From JAICSD01 sp035637115 (GTDB lineage Bacteria; Acidobacteriota; Vicinamibacteria; Vicinamibacterales; 2-12-FULL-66-21), in NCBI GenBank assembly GCA_035637115.1, contig DASPXV010000250.1, positions 16,991-80,990 of the forward strand: a stretch of DNA of 64,000 bases, in the 5' to 3' direction. Below the pieces are notes generated by a model that had not been told where the DNA came from, did no database searches, and was given only the letters and a program-made list of their open reading frames with translations. The stretch's first letter is position 1; each line of letters starts with the position of its first letter. The position numbers were made by a program, and so were the translations under genes. Below, piece by piece: positions 7,642 through 17,354 of the stretch.

Positions 7642-8516
7642 TCCCCGAGCACGTCGTGCGGGAACTGCGCTACATCGAGGTGGCGACGGCCCGCAAGATC
7701 CGCAACCAGCGCGTCGGCACCTACCAGAGTCCGCTCCGTGGGCCGGGGTTCGATTTCGACGAGCACCAGCCGTACCGGCCTGGTGATGACGTGCGGCGTA
7801 TCGATTGGAACGTCACGGCCCGCATGGGCACGCCGTTCGTCCGCCACACCCACGCCGAACGTGAGATGAACGTGATGGTCGTGATGGACGTCTCGCGCTC
7901 GATGACGATCGGCAGCACTGAGCACTCGAAGCGCGAAGCGCTCACCTATATCTCCGGTTCGATCCTGTTCTCGGCGCTGTCGGATCAAATCAACGCCGGT
8001 TTCATGGCGTTTGCCGATCGCGTGCTGCTCTCGACTCCACCGCGCCGCACGCGCGCCGCCGCCTGGTCGGTGCTCGAGCAGGCATGGGCGCTGAAGCCGG
8101 CTTCCTCCAAGACGCTGCTGCTCCCCGTCGTGCGGCATCTCGTTACCACGTTGAAACGCATGAGTGTCGTCTTCATCGTCTCGGATTTCGTGACGAACGA
8201 TGACGCCCTGACAAGCCCGGAGCTTGCGCAGCTTGCCGCGAAGCACGACATCATCGCGGTCATTCCCGAGGACCGGTCGGAGACGGAGCTGCCCGCCGGC
8301 GCCGGCTACGTCCATCTGCGTGACGTTGAATCAGGTCGTCGCGTATCGGTCGGCCTCGGGCGGCAGGCGCGGGCTGGCTACGCCGCGGCGATCGCCAGAC
8401 GCCGCGCGGAGCTCTCGCGGGCGTTCTATCGCGTTCCGATGGACCATGTCTTCGTTCCGACGCAGGGCAGCCCGTTGCTGCCGGTGATGTCGTTGTTCGC
8501 CAGGAGAAAAGCGTGA
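7638..8516 (+). CDS. DUF58 domain protein of the MoxR/VWA operon
   Basis: The 292-residue product carries the DUF58 signature YRPGDDVRRIDWNVTARMGTPFVRHTHAER. A VWA-like core with MDVSRSMTIGS (DxSxS) follows, and a later VVFIVSDFVTNDD that fits the distal metal ligand. DUF58 proteins are regularly encoded directly after MoxR and are thought to be its substrate or adaptor, linking it to VWA membrane proteins. No membrane helix is evident, so it is probably cytoplasmic. Its ATG overlaps the moxR stop, and its stop overlaps the GTG of the next gene. Confidence 0.9.
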   Translation: MIPEHVVRELRYIEVATARKIRNQRVGTYQSPLRGPGFDFDEHQPYRPGDDVRRIDWNVTARMGTPFVRHTHAEREMNVMVVMDVSRSMTIGSTEHSKREALTYISGSILFSALSDQINAGFMAFADRVLLSTPPRRTRAAAWSVLEQAWALKPASSKTLLLPVVRHLVTTLKRMSVVFIVSDFVTNDDALTSPELAQLAAKHDIIAVIPEDRSETELPAGAGYVHLRDVESGRRVSVGLGRQARAGYAAAIARRRAELSRAFYRVPMDHVFVPTQGSPLLPVMSLFARRKA

Positions 8517-9469
8517 GCCGCCGTGTCGTCCTCTTCCTCAGCGTGTTCGTACTGGCGCGTGCCGCCGCATTCGCCGCAGAGACGCCGGTGCAGGCGCAAT
8601 CTTCGGTCGATCGGACCGCTATCTGGGTCGCGGATCGGTTGACCTACACGATCGACATCGTCTGTGCGAAGGACGTGGATATCCTGCTGGACGACGTCGC
8701 GAAAGAAAAGCTCCGCGTCAACGGCCTCGAAATCCTGTCGAGCGACTCGTCGGCGACGTCGGATGCGACGGAGCGGACGACACACCGGTTGCGATACGTG
8801 ATGACCACGTATCGCGTGGACGCACCGGGGTTGTCCATCGAGCCGATCTCGGTCCGCTACTACGCGCGCCGCCCCGGCCAGCGGCTGCAGGACATGGCCC
8901 CGTCCGGCGAAGTAGTCGTTCCCGGCGCGGCGGTAGCGTTTCGGAGCATGCTGCCGGACAACCAGCCGATGTATTCGCTGCGCGACGCGCGTCCTGCCCT
9001 CGCGCGGCGTCAGCTGTTCGTTCGGGCGCAGTCCATCGGCCTGGCGCTGGTGATCGTGTCGCTTGCTCCCGCGTTGTTCGTGGTGGGCGCCGCGGTCCGC
9101 CGCAGGACGCTGCGCGCGCCGGGGCGACGAACGGCGCGGCAGGCGAAGAAAGAGAAGCGCGATACGCTCGAACGCCTGCGTGCGCTGGACGTCGGCACCG
9201 AGGAGGAGCGCCGTCGAGCGTACGACGAGATCAGCGCCGCGATCCGGGAGCACGTGGCGTCGGCATCCGGTGTGCCAGCGCCAAGCCTTACAGCGTCCGA
9301 AGTGAACGCAGAGCTCGATGGGGCGCACGGTCGCGTGCCGCGCGAGTCGGTCGCGGCGCTGCTCGCCGCGTGCGACTCCGCGCGTTACGGCCCGCCGATG
9401 GCGGTCCCGTCCGCGCAGGAATGCCGCGACGCACTCGCCACGGCGGAGCAGGTGCTCGCCGGACGCTGA
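8513..9469 (+). CDS. BatD-like exported membrane protein
   Basis: This 318-residue protein has an N-terminal signal (RVVLFLSVFVLARAAAFAAE), a beta-rich extracytoplasmic domain (about residues 30-165) and one membrane helix (SIGLALVIVSLAPALFVVGAAV). A charged cytoplasmic tail follows, with an RRRAYDEISAAIREHVA segment. That order matches the BatD-like components of MoxR/VWA operons, although it is shorter than typical BatD. The C-terminal helical part (PSLTASEVNAEL ... ALLAACDSARYGPP) resembles the small helical domain found next to such VWA proteins. The GTG start at 8513 overlaps the DUF58 stop. Confidence 0.7.
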   Translation: MSRRVVLFLSVFVLARAAAFAAETPVQAQSSVDRTAIWVADRLTYTIDIVCAKDVDILLDDVAKEKLRVNGLEILSSDSSATSDATERTTHRLRYVMTTYRVDAPGLSIEPISVRYYARRPGQRLQDMAPSGEVVVPGAAVAFRSMLPDNQPMYSLRDARPALARRQLFVRAQSIGLALVIVSLAPALFVVGAAVRRRTLRAPGRRTARQAKKEKRDTLERLRALDVGTEEERRRAYDEISAAIREHVASASGVPAPSLTASEVNAELDGAHGRVPRESVAALLAACDSARYGPPMAVPSAQECRDALATAEQVLAGR

Positions 9470-9472
9470 GCC

Positions 9473-10456
9473 ATGCGTTTCCTTTATCCGGAGTACGGCT
9501 GGTGGCTGTTGGGCGCATTCGCCGCCATTGCGGTCCTGAAGTGGCGCGTGCGCTGGAGGTTTGCGGCGTTTACGGCGCTGCTGCCGCGCAAGCACTTTCC
9601 GTATCGCGCGTCCATCTTCCGCCGGCTGCCGTTTGCGGTGCTGGCGATCGGAGCAGCGTTCGCGTCGCTCGCGATCATGCAGCCCGTGATTCCATACTCG
9701 CAGGCCGATCTCCAGTCGAAAGGGCTTGACATCGTTCTGCTGCTCGACCTGTCGTCGAGCATGCAGGAAGAGATGGGTTCGGGTCAGAACCGCACGACCA
9801 CGAGCGTGTCGACCGGGCGAACGCGCCTGGACGCCGTGAAGGACGCGGTCAAGACGTTCATCCGGACCAGACGCGACGATCGCATCGGTCTGGTCGTCTT
9901 CTCGGATAATCCGTACGTCATCAGCCCGCTCACCTTCGATCACGAGTACCTGCTGCATTACATCGATTTCGTGGACGACAAGATCCTGCAGGGAGAGGGG
10001 CAGACCGCGATCGGCGACGGGCTGGCGCTCTCGAACTACGTCCTGTCGCGGCAGGCGACGGCGAACTCGCGCGGACACCAGGTCGTCGTCCTCTTCACGG
10101 ACGGGGAGAGCAATCGCGGGCGCGAGCCGGTCGACGTCCTCGCGGAATCACGGAAGGCGGACATCCGCGTGCACGTCGTTGGTGTGGACCTCGAGGCGGA
10201 CGTGAAGGAGAAGCCGGGCGTGCAGATGCTGATGCACGCGGTCGAGGACAATGGGGGAAAGTACTTCAACGCCGACTCGGAACGCGATCTCGTCGCCGCG
10301 TCGCGCACCATCGACGCCATCGAGAAGGGACTGCTCGTCAGCCGCGTGTACGTGCGCGACGTGCCCGTGTACCAGTGGTTCGTGATCCCGGCGCTTGTCG
10401 CGCTGACGCTCGCCGTCTCGCTACGGTCGATCCCGTACTTTGTCGACCAGACGTGA
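9473..10456 (+). CDS. VWA-domain membrane protein, BatB-like
   Basis: This 327-residue protein is the second VWA protein of the operon. It has two N-terminal membrane helices, a VWA domain with intact MIDAS (D92-x-S94-x-S96 in LLDLSSSMQEE, LQGEGQTAIGDGLAL for the threonine loop, VVLFTDGESNRGREP for the aspartate) and a C-terminal membrane helix (WFVIPALVALTLAVSL). The gene lies 3 bp after the BatD-like gene and ends the operon. Its last 36 bp overlap the 3' end of the convergent amidohydrolase gene. The two VWA proteins probably heterodimerise or act on opposite partners of the MoxR complex, which is inference from comparable operons. Confidence 0.88.
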   Translation: MRFLYPEYGWWLLGAFAAIAVLKWRVRWRFAAFTALLPRKHFPYRASIFRRLPFAVLAIGAAFASLAIMQPVIPYSQADLQSKGLDIVLLLDLSSSMQEEMGSGQNRTTTSVSTGRTRLDAVKDAVKTFIRTRRDDRIGLVVFSDNPYVISPLTFDHEYLLHYIDFVDDKILQGEGQTAIGDGLALSNYVLSRQATANSRGHQVVVLFTDGESNRGREPVDVLAESRKADIRVHVVGVDLEADVKEKPGVQMLMHAVEDNGGKYFNADSERDLVAASRTIDAIEKGLLVSRVYVRDVPVYQWFVIPALVALTLAVSLRSIPYFVDQT

Positions 10457-11671
10457 GCCCGATTTCATCACGAAGGTCACGCGACGAAGCGCAGTGATGT
10501 CCGTCACCGGGTCGCCGTCGACTGCCACCAGATCCGCCTGAAGGCCAGGCGCAATGGCGCCGATCGTGTCTTTCATTCGCATCGACTCCGCCGAACGTGA
10601 CGTCAACGATACGATCGCGTCCATCGGCTTCTGCCCACCCTGCTGCACGCGGACGACCGCTTCCTCGATGTTCCTGCCGTGCGCGCCGGCGACCGCATCG
10701 GTGCCGTAGACGATCTTCAATCCGGGCGTCTTCAGCGCGCGCTTGAACATGTCGATGACGACCGGAATCGATTTTTCCATCGCGGCGAATCCTTCCTCGG
10801 TGTAGTTGCCGATGCCGAGGAACTTCGCCTTGTTCTCGAGATAATTCTGGAGCACGAGGCCGACGTTCGGATCGAAGTAGGTGCCCTTGTCGGCCATGAG
10901 CTTGAGGACTTCGTCGGTCGCGAAGTTGCCGTGCTCGATCTGGGTGCAGCCGGCGAGAACGGACGCCTTGATCGATTCCGGGCTGTGCGCGTGGACGAGC
11001 GTGCGCAGACCGAGCGCGTTGGCCTCGCCGCAGGCGGCCTGCAGCTGCTCGTCCGTCATCGTCTGCTTCCCGCCGTCACGGATGCTCGCGGATGCGAACA
11101 GCTTGATCAGATCCGCGCCCGCGTCCTTCGCGTCCCTGACTGCCTGCCGCAGCTGCGCGGACGTTGCGAGGCCGTTCGGATTGCCGCGCCCGCCCGTCCG
11201 CTCGTTGATCTGTCGAACTGAGGTCAGGATCCGGGGGCCGGGCAGGTGTTCGGCGTCCATCTTCTTGCGAAGCTCGAGGTCCGCCGCCTCGCCCACGCTC
11301 TGCACGGTCGTGAAGCCGTGCTCGATCGTCGTTCGTGCGTTCGCTATGCCGGCGTTGATCCGATCCTCGGGCGTTTCGCCGCGATTGTCGAACCGGCTGT
11401 CCTTTCCGAAGTGCCAGAGGATGTGGACGTGCGTGTCGATGAAACCGGGAAGCAGGGTGTATTTGGACAGGTCGTAGGTCACGGACCCGGTAGCCTTGCC
11501 GACACTGACGATCTTGCCGTCGCGGATGGTGACCACGGCGTTCTGCTGGCTGCCGCCGCGGCCGTCGAGCAGCCGTCCGGCGCGAATGGTGATCGACTCT
11601 GATGCCTGCGCGGTGACGAGGAGGCCAGCGCACGCCGCGAGAAGGAGAGCCGAGAAGAAGAACCGGATCAT
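10421..11671 (-). CDS. Secreted amidohydrolase (imidazolonepropionase-like)
   Basis: The 416-residue product begins with a signal peptide (MIRFFFSALLLAACAGLLVTAQA). It then shows the amidohydrolase composite fold: a small beta domain (SITIRAGRLLDGRGG), the metal-binding HxH (H81, H83 in FIDTHVHILWHFGK), a likely carboxylated lysine in ADLIKLFAS, histidines in LVHAHSPESI and TQIEHGNF, and the catalytic aspartate in KIVYGTDAVAGAHG. Related exported enzymes cleave dipeptides or cyclic amides such as Xaa-Pro or lactams. The substrate is not evident. A TAGGAT box lies 9 nt before the ATG. The 3' end overlaps the VWA gene by 36 bp. Confidence 0.85.
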   Translation of the reverse strand: MIRFFFSALLLAACAGLLVTAQASESITIRAGRLLDGRGGSQQNAVVTIRDGKIVSVGKATGSVTYDLSKYTLLPGFIDTHVHILWHFGKDSRFDNRGETPEDRINAGIANARTTIEHGFTTVQSVGEAADLELRKKMDAEHLPGPRILTSVRQINERTGGRGNPNGLATSAQLRQAVRDAKDAGADLIKLFASASIRDGGKQTMTDEQLQAACGEANALGLRTLVHAHSPESIKASVLAGCTQIEHGNFATDEVLKLMADKGTYFDPNVGLVLQNYLENKAKFLGIGNYTEEGFAAMEKSIPVVIDMFKRALKTPGLKIVYGTDAVAGAHGRNIEEAVVRVQQGGQKPMDAIVSLTSRSAESMRMKDTIGAIAPGLQADLVAVDGDPVTDITALRRVTFVMKSGSRLVDKVRDRP

Positions 11672-11698
11672 GTCGCGGCTATCCTAGCACCGCCGGGC

Positions 11699-14311
11699 CT
11701 ACTCGTATCGCAGCGCGGTGAGCGGATCGATGCGCGTGGCGCGCCGCGCGGGCAGGTACGCTGCGGTGCTGGCGACGACGAGCATGACGACCGCCGCCGC
11801 ACCGAGCGCGAGCGGATCGTCCGCCGTCACCTCGAAGAGCATGGAGCGCACGAATCTGCCGAGCGCCAGCGCCGATCCAAGTCCCACGGCGATGCCGAGT
11901 CCCGCGAGGACGAGCGATTCCCGCTGCACCATCCACAGCACCGATGCAGGCCGCGCGCCCAGCGCGATGCGCACGCCGATCTCCCGCCTGTGCCTCGACA
12001 CGGCGTAAGCGAGGAGCCCATAGAGTCCCGCACAGGCGAGAATCAGCGCCGCGACGGCCAGCGCGCTCGCCAGCACCGTAATCAGCCGTTCGATGAGAGT
12101 AGATTCGCGGATTCGGTCGCTGACGGTTTCGATGCGGACGGGCACGCGTGGATCGAGCAATCTGACGGCCTGCCGAGCGGCCGCGGCGACGGTTGACAGA
12201 TTCGAGGCGCGCACCTCGCCGAACAGATCGCGTCCGCTCGTCACATCCTCGACCTGCGCGACCGAAAGGTAGGCGATGCTTCGCGCGGGTTCCTGCAACG
12301 TCCGGTACTTGGCGTCCTGGACGATCCCCACGATCTCGAGATCTTTGCGCGAAGCAGCCTTGCCGATGGTTATGCGGTGACCGATCGGATCCCGTCCGCG
12401 GAAGTAGCGCCGCGCCAGCGTCTCATTGATAACGACAACCTTCGGGGCGGCCGCTATATCGGTTTCCCCGATTGGCCGGCCGCTGCGCAGCCGCATACCC
12501 ACGGTGTCGAAGTATTGAGCGGAGACGCCGTTGAAGTACACGTCGGTCGGCTCACCCACCGGCGGCACACCGTCGATCGTGATGTTCTGCGTCCAGTTTC
12601 CCATCGTGTTGCTGATTGGTGGCATCCACGAGAGCGCCGCGGACTCGACGCGAGGAAGAGCCCGCAGCGTCTCGAGCAGCGTGAGATCGAACTGTCGCTG
12701 CGCCTGGTCTTTGTATCCAGCGCCCTCTGAATTGGCCGCGACGATCAGCAGTCGCGCCGTGTCGATTCCTGTGTCCTGCGCGAGGAGACGCGAAAGGCTG
12801 CGTCCGAAGACCGCTGCGCCGCAGAGCAGGACGATTGCAAGAGCAATCTGGACCGCGACGAGGATCTTCCCGGCGGACCACCGCCGCAGCAGTGCCGATC
12901 TCGCCTGATTGATTTCTTTGAGGCCGGCGGTCACATCGCCCCGCGAGGCGGTGAACGCTGGAAGCAGCGCGGAAAGGACCGAAATGGTCACCGCCAGCAA
13001 CAGGCTGAATCCGATCGTTCGCCAACCCGGCGCGGTGTCGATCACGAAAAGCTCACGGCCCGTCGTCAGGAACGAGACCAGCAGTCCCGCGGCCCATGAC
13101 GCGAGCAGAAGGCCGACCGCGGATCCGGCGAGCGTCAGCACGAGTGACTCGGTGACGAGCTGCCGCAGCACGCGTCCAGGGCGCGCGCCGATCGCGAGCC
13201 GCACCGCGATTTCACGGCGCCGTGCCATTCCCCGTGCGAGAAGCAGGTTTGCGACGCTCGCGCACGCAATCGCGAGCAGGAGTCCGACGAGCGCCATCAA
13301 CAGCCACAGCGGATCGCCGAACTGGTTCCGCACACGAGAGAAGCCCGTTCGTCCTGGTTCAAGCGACGTCTGGCGGCTCAGATACAGCGCTTTCCGATCT
13401 GGAGGTGCACCGGGATTCGTCGTGGCTTCCAGCACCGCAGGCCACACTGTTTGAAGTACCGCCTCTGCCTGCGGCCGGCTCACTCCGTCCTTCAGGCGCG
13501 CCATGATGTGCAGCCACGACGACGACGTCGTCGTGAAGACGGAGGTTCCAGGGCGGTAGCGCCCTGCGATCGGAACGATGACTTCGGGTTCCAGGCCCGG
13601 CGTCACGCCGAAGAATTCCCTCGGTGCTACGCCCACGATCGTGAGAGGTACATCGCCGACGTGGATGACGCGTCCGATTGCCGAGGCATCGGATCCGAAG
13701 TGGCGGGTCCACGCTGCGTGGCTGATGACCGCGACTGCGGCGTCCTGCGTGTCGAATGTGCGGCCGACGGCGGCGCGTACGTGCAGCGTCGTGAAGAACT
13801 CACCCGTGGTCTCGAGAACATCTGCCGGCAACAGTTCTCCCGCACGCCCGGTCCAGTCCACGTACGCGCGATCGATATTCCAGCCGAACACCCCTTCGAA
13901 CACAGGCATCCGCGCCTTGACCTCTCGGAAGATCGGATACGAGAACGCCGGCTTGGCGAAATACACGAGCCGGTCCGGACGGTCGACGGGAAGACTTCTG
14001 ACGACCAGCGCGTCGAGCAAACCGAACACGCAGATGGTCGCGCCGGCGCCGAGCGCGACGATAGCAATCGCCACCAGCGCGAATGCCGGCTGACGCCGCA
14101 TCGATTGCACCGTGTAGCGAACGTCCTGCCACGCTTCCTCGAGCCAGCGCCAGGTCCATACCGCTCTCGCGTCCTCGCGCGCGAGCATCGCGTTCCCGAA
14201 CGCGCGCGCGCCGCTCATCGAGCGATGGAACTCCATCTCTTCGGCCAGCTCGCGCGCGAGCTGGTCCCGGTGGCACAGGTAGCGGAGGCGACGAAATAGT
14301 CGCATCAGCAT
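11699..14311 (-). CDS. ADOP-family ABC transporter permease with N-terminal prefix domain
   Basis: This 870-residue protein is a duplicated MacB/FtsX permease without a cognate ATPase. It has the ADOP prefix domain (LARELAEEMEFHRSM ... MLAREDARAVWTWRWLEEAWQDVRY), a first membrane helix with the family motif RRQPAFALVAIAIVALGAGATICVFGL, and a MacB-type periplasmic domain (residues about 110-330). Three FtsX helices, a second helix plus periplasmic domain, and a terminal FtsX unit (REIGVRIALGARPASVLWMV ... PARRATRIDPLTALRYE) follow. Such proteins are exceptionally abundant in Acidobacteriota; their cargo is unknown. It is the last gene of the ADOP-PadR-ADOP unit, 6 bp after padR. Confidence 0.9.
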   Translation of the reverse strand: MLMRLFRRLRYLCHRDQLARELAEEMEFHRSMSGARAFGNAMLAREDARAVWTWRWLEEAWQDVRYTVQSMRRQPAFALVAIAIVALGAGATICVFGLLDALVVRSLPVDRPDRLVYFAKPAFSYPIFREVKARMPVFEGVFGWNIDRAYVDWTGRAGELLPADVLETTGEFFTTLHVRAAVGRTFDTQDAAVAVISHAAWTRHFGSDASAIGRVIHVGDVPLTIVGVAPREFFGVTPGLEPEVIVPIAGRYRPGTSVFTTTSSSWLHIMARLKDGVSRPQAEAVLQTVWPAVLEATTNPGAPPDRKALYLSRQTSLEPGRTGFSRVRNQFGDPLWLLMALVGLLLAIACASVANLLLARGMARRREIAVRLAIGARPGRVLRQLVTESLVLTLAGSAVGLLLASWAAGLLVSFLTTGRELFVIDTAPGWRTIGFSLLLAVTISVLSALLPAFTASRGDVTAGLKEINQARSALLRRWSAGKILVAVQIALAIVLLCGAAVFGRSLSRLLAQDTGIDTARLLIVAANSEGAGYKDQAQRQFDLTLLETLRALPRVESAALSWMPPISNTMGNWTQNITIDGVPPVGEPTDVYFNGVSAQYFDTVGMRLRSGRPIGETDIAAAPKVVVINETLARRYFRGRDPIGHRITIGKAASRKDLEIVGIVQDAKYRTLQEPARSIAYLSVAQVEDVTSGRDLFGEVRASNLSTVAAAARQAVRLLDPRVPVRIETVSDRIRESTLIERLITVLASALAVAALILACAGLYGLLAYAVSRHRREIGVRIALGARPASVLWMVQRESLVLAGLGIAVGLGSALALGRFVRSMLFEVTADDPLALGAAAVVMLVVASTAAYLPARRATRIDPLTALRYE

Positions 14312-14317
14312 GGCGTT

Positions 14318-14656
14318 CTAAGCCGTCTGGAGAACGCGCTGGATCGCGCCGACGAGGCGCTCGAACTCCGCGCGTTCCGCGTTGAGCCGCTTCTTTCCCG
14401 AGGGGGTGAGTGTGTAGTATCTCGCGCGCCGATTGTTCTCCGACGCGCCCCACTCAGCCTTCACCCAGCCATTCAGCAGCAGGCGCTGCAAGGCGGGATA
14501 GAGGGAGCTCTCGCCGACCTGCAGCACGTCGCGCGACAGCACTTTCAGCCGATCGGCGATGCCGTAGCCGTGCAGCGAGCCCGCGACGAGCGTTCGAAGA
14601 ATGAGCAGATCGAGCGTGCCGGGAAGCAGATCGGGTGGCTGGTTCGTGAGGCCCAT
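14318..14656 (-). CDS. PadR-family transcriptional regulator
   Basis: This 112-residue winged-helix protein has the PadR N-terminal domain: LLPGTLDLLILRTLVAGSLHGYGIADRL, then GESSLYPALQRLLLNGWVKAEWGASENNRRARYYTLTPSGKKRLNAE. A short C-terminal helix follows (FERLVGAIQRVLQ). PadR proteins of this size are dimeric ligand-responsive repressors. It lies between two ADOP permease genes on the same strand (10 bp and 6 bp gaps), the arrangement seen for most acidobacterial ADOP loci, and probably controls this operon. Its operator is not obvious, but see the start-codon hairpin at 17351-17368. Confidence 0.93.
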   Translation of the reverse strand: MGLTNQPPDLLPGTLDLLILRTLVAGSLHGYGIADRLKVLSRDVLQVGESSLYPALQRLLLNGWVKAEWGASENNRRARYYTLTPSGKKRLNAERAEFERLVGAIQRVLQTA

Positions 14657-14666
14657 CGATGTCGTC

Positions 14667-17354
14667 CTATTCAGTCTTGAGTGCGATCAGCGGATCGATG
14701 CGAACGGCTTGTCGCGCGGGCAGCAGGCCGGACAGGAACACGACAGTGAATAACGTAATCGCCGCCGACGCGAGGGCCGCAGGATCCGTGGCCTTCACGC
14801 CGTACAACAGTCCGCCATGCTGGCCTGGAACAAGGTAGAGCGCGTTGCCAAGCAGCCTCGCCAGCGCGAACGAAATCGCGATTCCGGCGGAGCCGCCAAT
14901 TAGGCCGATTTTCAGTGAGCTCGACAGCGCGGAGACGACGAGCGCGCGCGGCAAGGCGCCAAGAGCGATGCGGATCCCAAACTCCCGCGTCCGCTCCTCG
15001 ATCGAGCACGCCATGGCGCCGTAGATCCCAATGGCGGCAAGCAGCGTCGCGCCGAGGGCGAAAAACGCGACGACGATCAGATTGAACCGATCGCCGCGCA
15101 TCGCGTCTTGAACTCGCTGATTCAATGTCGCGACGGTCGTCACCGGCAGCGCAGAATCAGTGCGCGCCGCCGCCGCGCGCAGGCCCGCAATGGCCTCGGA
15201 CGGCGGCACACCGGCGGCTGCGACGAGCTCGAAGGCGGGCGCCGGCGCCTGATCGAATGCGAGGTACAGGTTGTTGAACTCCACCTCGTTGACGCTGAAA
15301 TTCCTCACGTCCGAAACGACGCCTACGATCACGACCGAGCCAGGACGGCTCGTCCATCCCGTGCGCAGCCGCGGAATCACTTCGAGTTGACGGCCGATTG
15401 CGGTTTCGCCCGGGAACATGCGGCGCGCCAGCAATTCGTTGACGATGGCGACGCGCGGCGCACCCGCGACATCCGCATCCGTAAACTCTCGCCCCGCGCT
15501 CAAACCGATGCCGAGCGTGCGGAAGTACTTCGGGCTCACGGTGCGGATCAGCGCCGTGGGCTCCTGGCCTTGCATCGGACGCGGACGCTCGGGCACGACT
15601 ATCTGCACCGCGGCACCACTGCGACTGTCGAGCGGAGAGCTGCTGCCGATGGCAGCGTTACGCACACCCCCGACGGCCCGCGCTTGTTCGAGCAGGCGCG
15701 CCGCGAAGCCGGCGAGGGCCGCGTCCGTGCTGTATCGGGGACCGGACAGAGACAATCGGAGCGCGACGCGGTTCGCCGGATCGAAACCGAGCGGCGTGTG
15801 TGAGACACGGAAGAAGCTGAACGCGAAGAGCGCCGCGGCGGTCAGGAGAACGACCGTTGTCGTCACCTGGCCGACGAGGAGGAGAGAGCGCGCGCTGCGG
15901 TGGCGCCGCGACGGACCAATCGCGCGACCGCCCTGGCCGAGCGTCAGATTGAGATTGAGCCGGCGCGCGAAGAACAGCGGAGTCAGCGCGAGCACGATGG
16001 TCGTCAGTCCGCACAGTCCGAGCACGAATGCCGTCGCGCGGAGGTCGAGTTGAATGTGTCCGCCGCGTTCGAGGTGGCCCGGAGGAATCTGCACGCTGAG
16101 AATTCTGAGGAGCCACACGGAAGCCACGATTCCCGCCGCAGAAGCGGGCACGGCCAGCAGCGCCCCCTCGACAATAAGCTGACGCACGAGCGCAGTGAGC
16201 CCGCCGCCCAGCGCGCCGCGAATCGCAAACTCGCGCTGCCGGCGCAGCGCCCGCGCCAGCAGAAGTCCGGTTACGTTCAGACAGCTCAATAGCAGCAGCA
16301 GTGCGGCGGCGCCAAAGAAGAAGTACATCTCGCGCCAGTTGTAACCGCTCACGTCGTGCTGCAGATCTCCCAGCCGCAGGCTGCGGCCCGACCGCGCGCC
16401 AGCGGGACCGCCGGCCGTCCGCGCCGCGAGCGAGCGCAGTTCTGCCTGCGCCTCTCCGATGCCGACGCCATCGTGCAGCCGTCCGTAGATGTCCAGCGTT
16501 CGCGCCACACGTTCCCGAGCCGGGTCCGCCGTGAGATCCAGCACTCCGAAGAAGTCCGGTTCGGTCATGATCTCGAACCGCGTCCCTGCCGTGATGCCGA
16601 CGATGGTGTAGGCCTGCTCGTCGATCGAAACGCTCCGGCCGAGTGCCGAGGGGACACGCTCGAAGAGCCGGGTCCAGCCCGCATCTGTCAGGATTACAGT
16701 CCGCGCCCCATGCGCATCTTCATCAGTGAAGCCGCGGCCGATTGCAGGGATCACGCCGAGAACGTCCAGGAAGTCCGGAGTGATCGGGCGCATGGTCACC
16801 GACTCCGCGCGATCCAGGCGCAGAACGCGGCGCGACGTCGCGTTTGCCGCCACGTACTTCGCGAGCCGGCTCTGTGCGCGCCACTCCAGGAACTCCGATG
16901 CGGAAATCTCGTCGTAGCCGCCGGGCTTCGTCGCATGGACGCCGACCAGTTCGTGCGCGTCGGGGAACGGCAGCGGCTTCCACAACTCCGCATCGACGAT
17001 GCTGAAGACGGTCGTGGTGGTCGCGATCCCGAGGGTCAGCGCGAGAAGAGCGGTGAGGGCGAAGGTCGGCTCGCGCCGAAGGGCCCGTGCGCCGTAGACG
17101 GCGTCGCGCCAGGCGCGCTGCAGCGTCGCACCGAGCCAGACTTCGCGGGCGTCTTCTCGAGCCAGGGTCATGTTTCCCATGGCCTGCCGGCTGCGTGCGG
17201 CAGCTTCGGCGCGTGGAAGCCCTTCAGCTTCGAGGTGTGCCTGGACGTGCGCGCGGTGCGCTTCGAGCTCAGCCGCTAAATCCGCGGCGTGACGCTTCGC
17301 GCGCAGGGCAAACGCGACTCTCTTGAACAAACGTGCGATCTTATCCACTCCCAT
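14667..17354 (-). CDS. ADOP-family ABC transporter permease with N-terminal prefix domain
   Basis: This 895-residue protein is the first gene of the ADOP-PadR-ADOP operon. It has the same plan as the 11699 gene: prefix domain (KRHAADLAAELEAHRAHVQAHL, SRQAMGNMTLAREDAREVWLG), the helix motif RREPTFALTALLALTLGIATTTTVFSIV, two MacB periplasmic domains and two FtsX permease units. It ends in PARQAVRIDPLIALKTE. The two permeases are diverged rather than recent copies. The ATG at 17354 lies inside a perfect inverted repeat, so the start codon could be masked in mRNA. Confidence 0.9.
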   Translation of the reverse strand: MGVDKIARLFKRVAFALRAKRHAADLAAELEAHRAHVQAHLEAEGLPRAEAAARSRQAMGNMTLAREDAREVWLGATLQRAWRDAVYGARALRREPTFALTALLALTLGIATTTTVFSIVDAELWKPLPFPDAHELVGVHATKPGGYDEISASEFLEWRAQSRLAKYVAANATSRRVLRLDRAESVTMRPITPDFLDVLGVIPAIGRGFTDEDAHGARTVILTDAGWTRLFERVPSALGRSVSIDEQAYTIVGITAGTRFEIMTEPDFFGVLDLTADPARERVARTLDIYGRLHDGVGIGEAQAELRSLAARTAGGPAGARSGRSLRLGDLQHDVSGYNWREMYFFFGAAALLLLLSCLNVTGLLLARALRRQREFAIRGALGGGLTALVRQLIVEGALLAVPASAAGIVASVWLLRILSVQIPPGHLERGGHIQLDLRATAFVLGLCGLTTIVLALTPLFFARRLNLNLTLGQGGRAIGPSRRHRSARSLLLVGQVTTTVVLLTAAALFAFSFFRVSHTPLGFDPANRVALRLSLSGPRYSTDAALAGFAARLLEQARAVGGVRNAAIGSSSPLDSRSGAAVQIVVPERPRPMQGQEPTALIRTVSPKYFRTLGIGLSAGREFTDADVAGAPRVAIVNELLARRMFPGETAIGRQLEVIPRLRTGWTSRPGSVVIVGVVSDVRNFSVNEVEFNNLYLAFDQAPAPAFELVAAAGVPPSEAIAGLRAAAARTDSALPVTTVATLNQRVQDAMRGDRFNLIVVAFFALGATLLAAIGIYGAMACSIEERTREFGIRIALGALPRALVVSALSSSLKIGLIGGSAGIAISFALARLLGNALYLVPGQHGGLLYGVKATDPAALASAAITLFTVVFLSGLLPARQAVRIDPLIALKTE

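Noticed and set aside
8426..10078. 550-codon minus-strand open frame opposite the BatD-like and VWA genes
   Set aside because: It is arginine/histidine-rich with no domain, and lies antisense to two genes with clear motifs. High G+C removes stops on the opposite strand.
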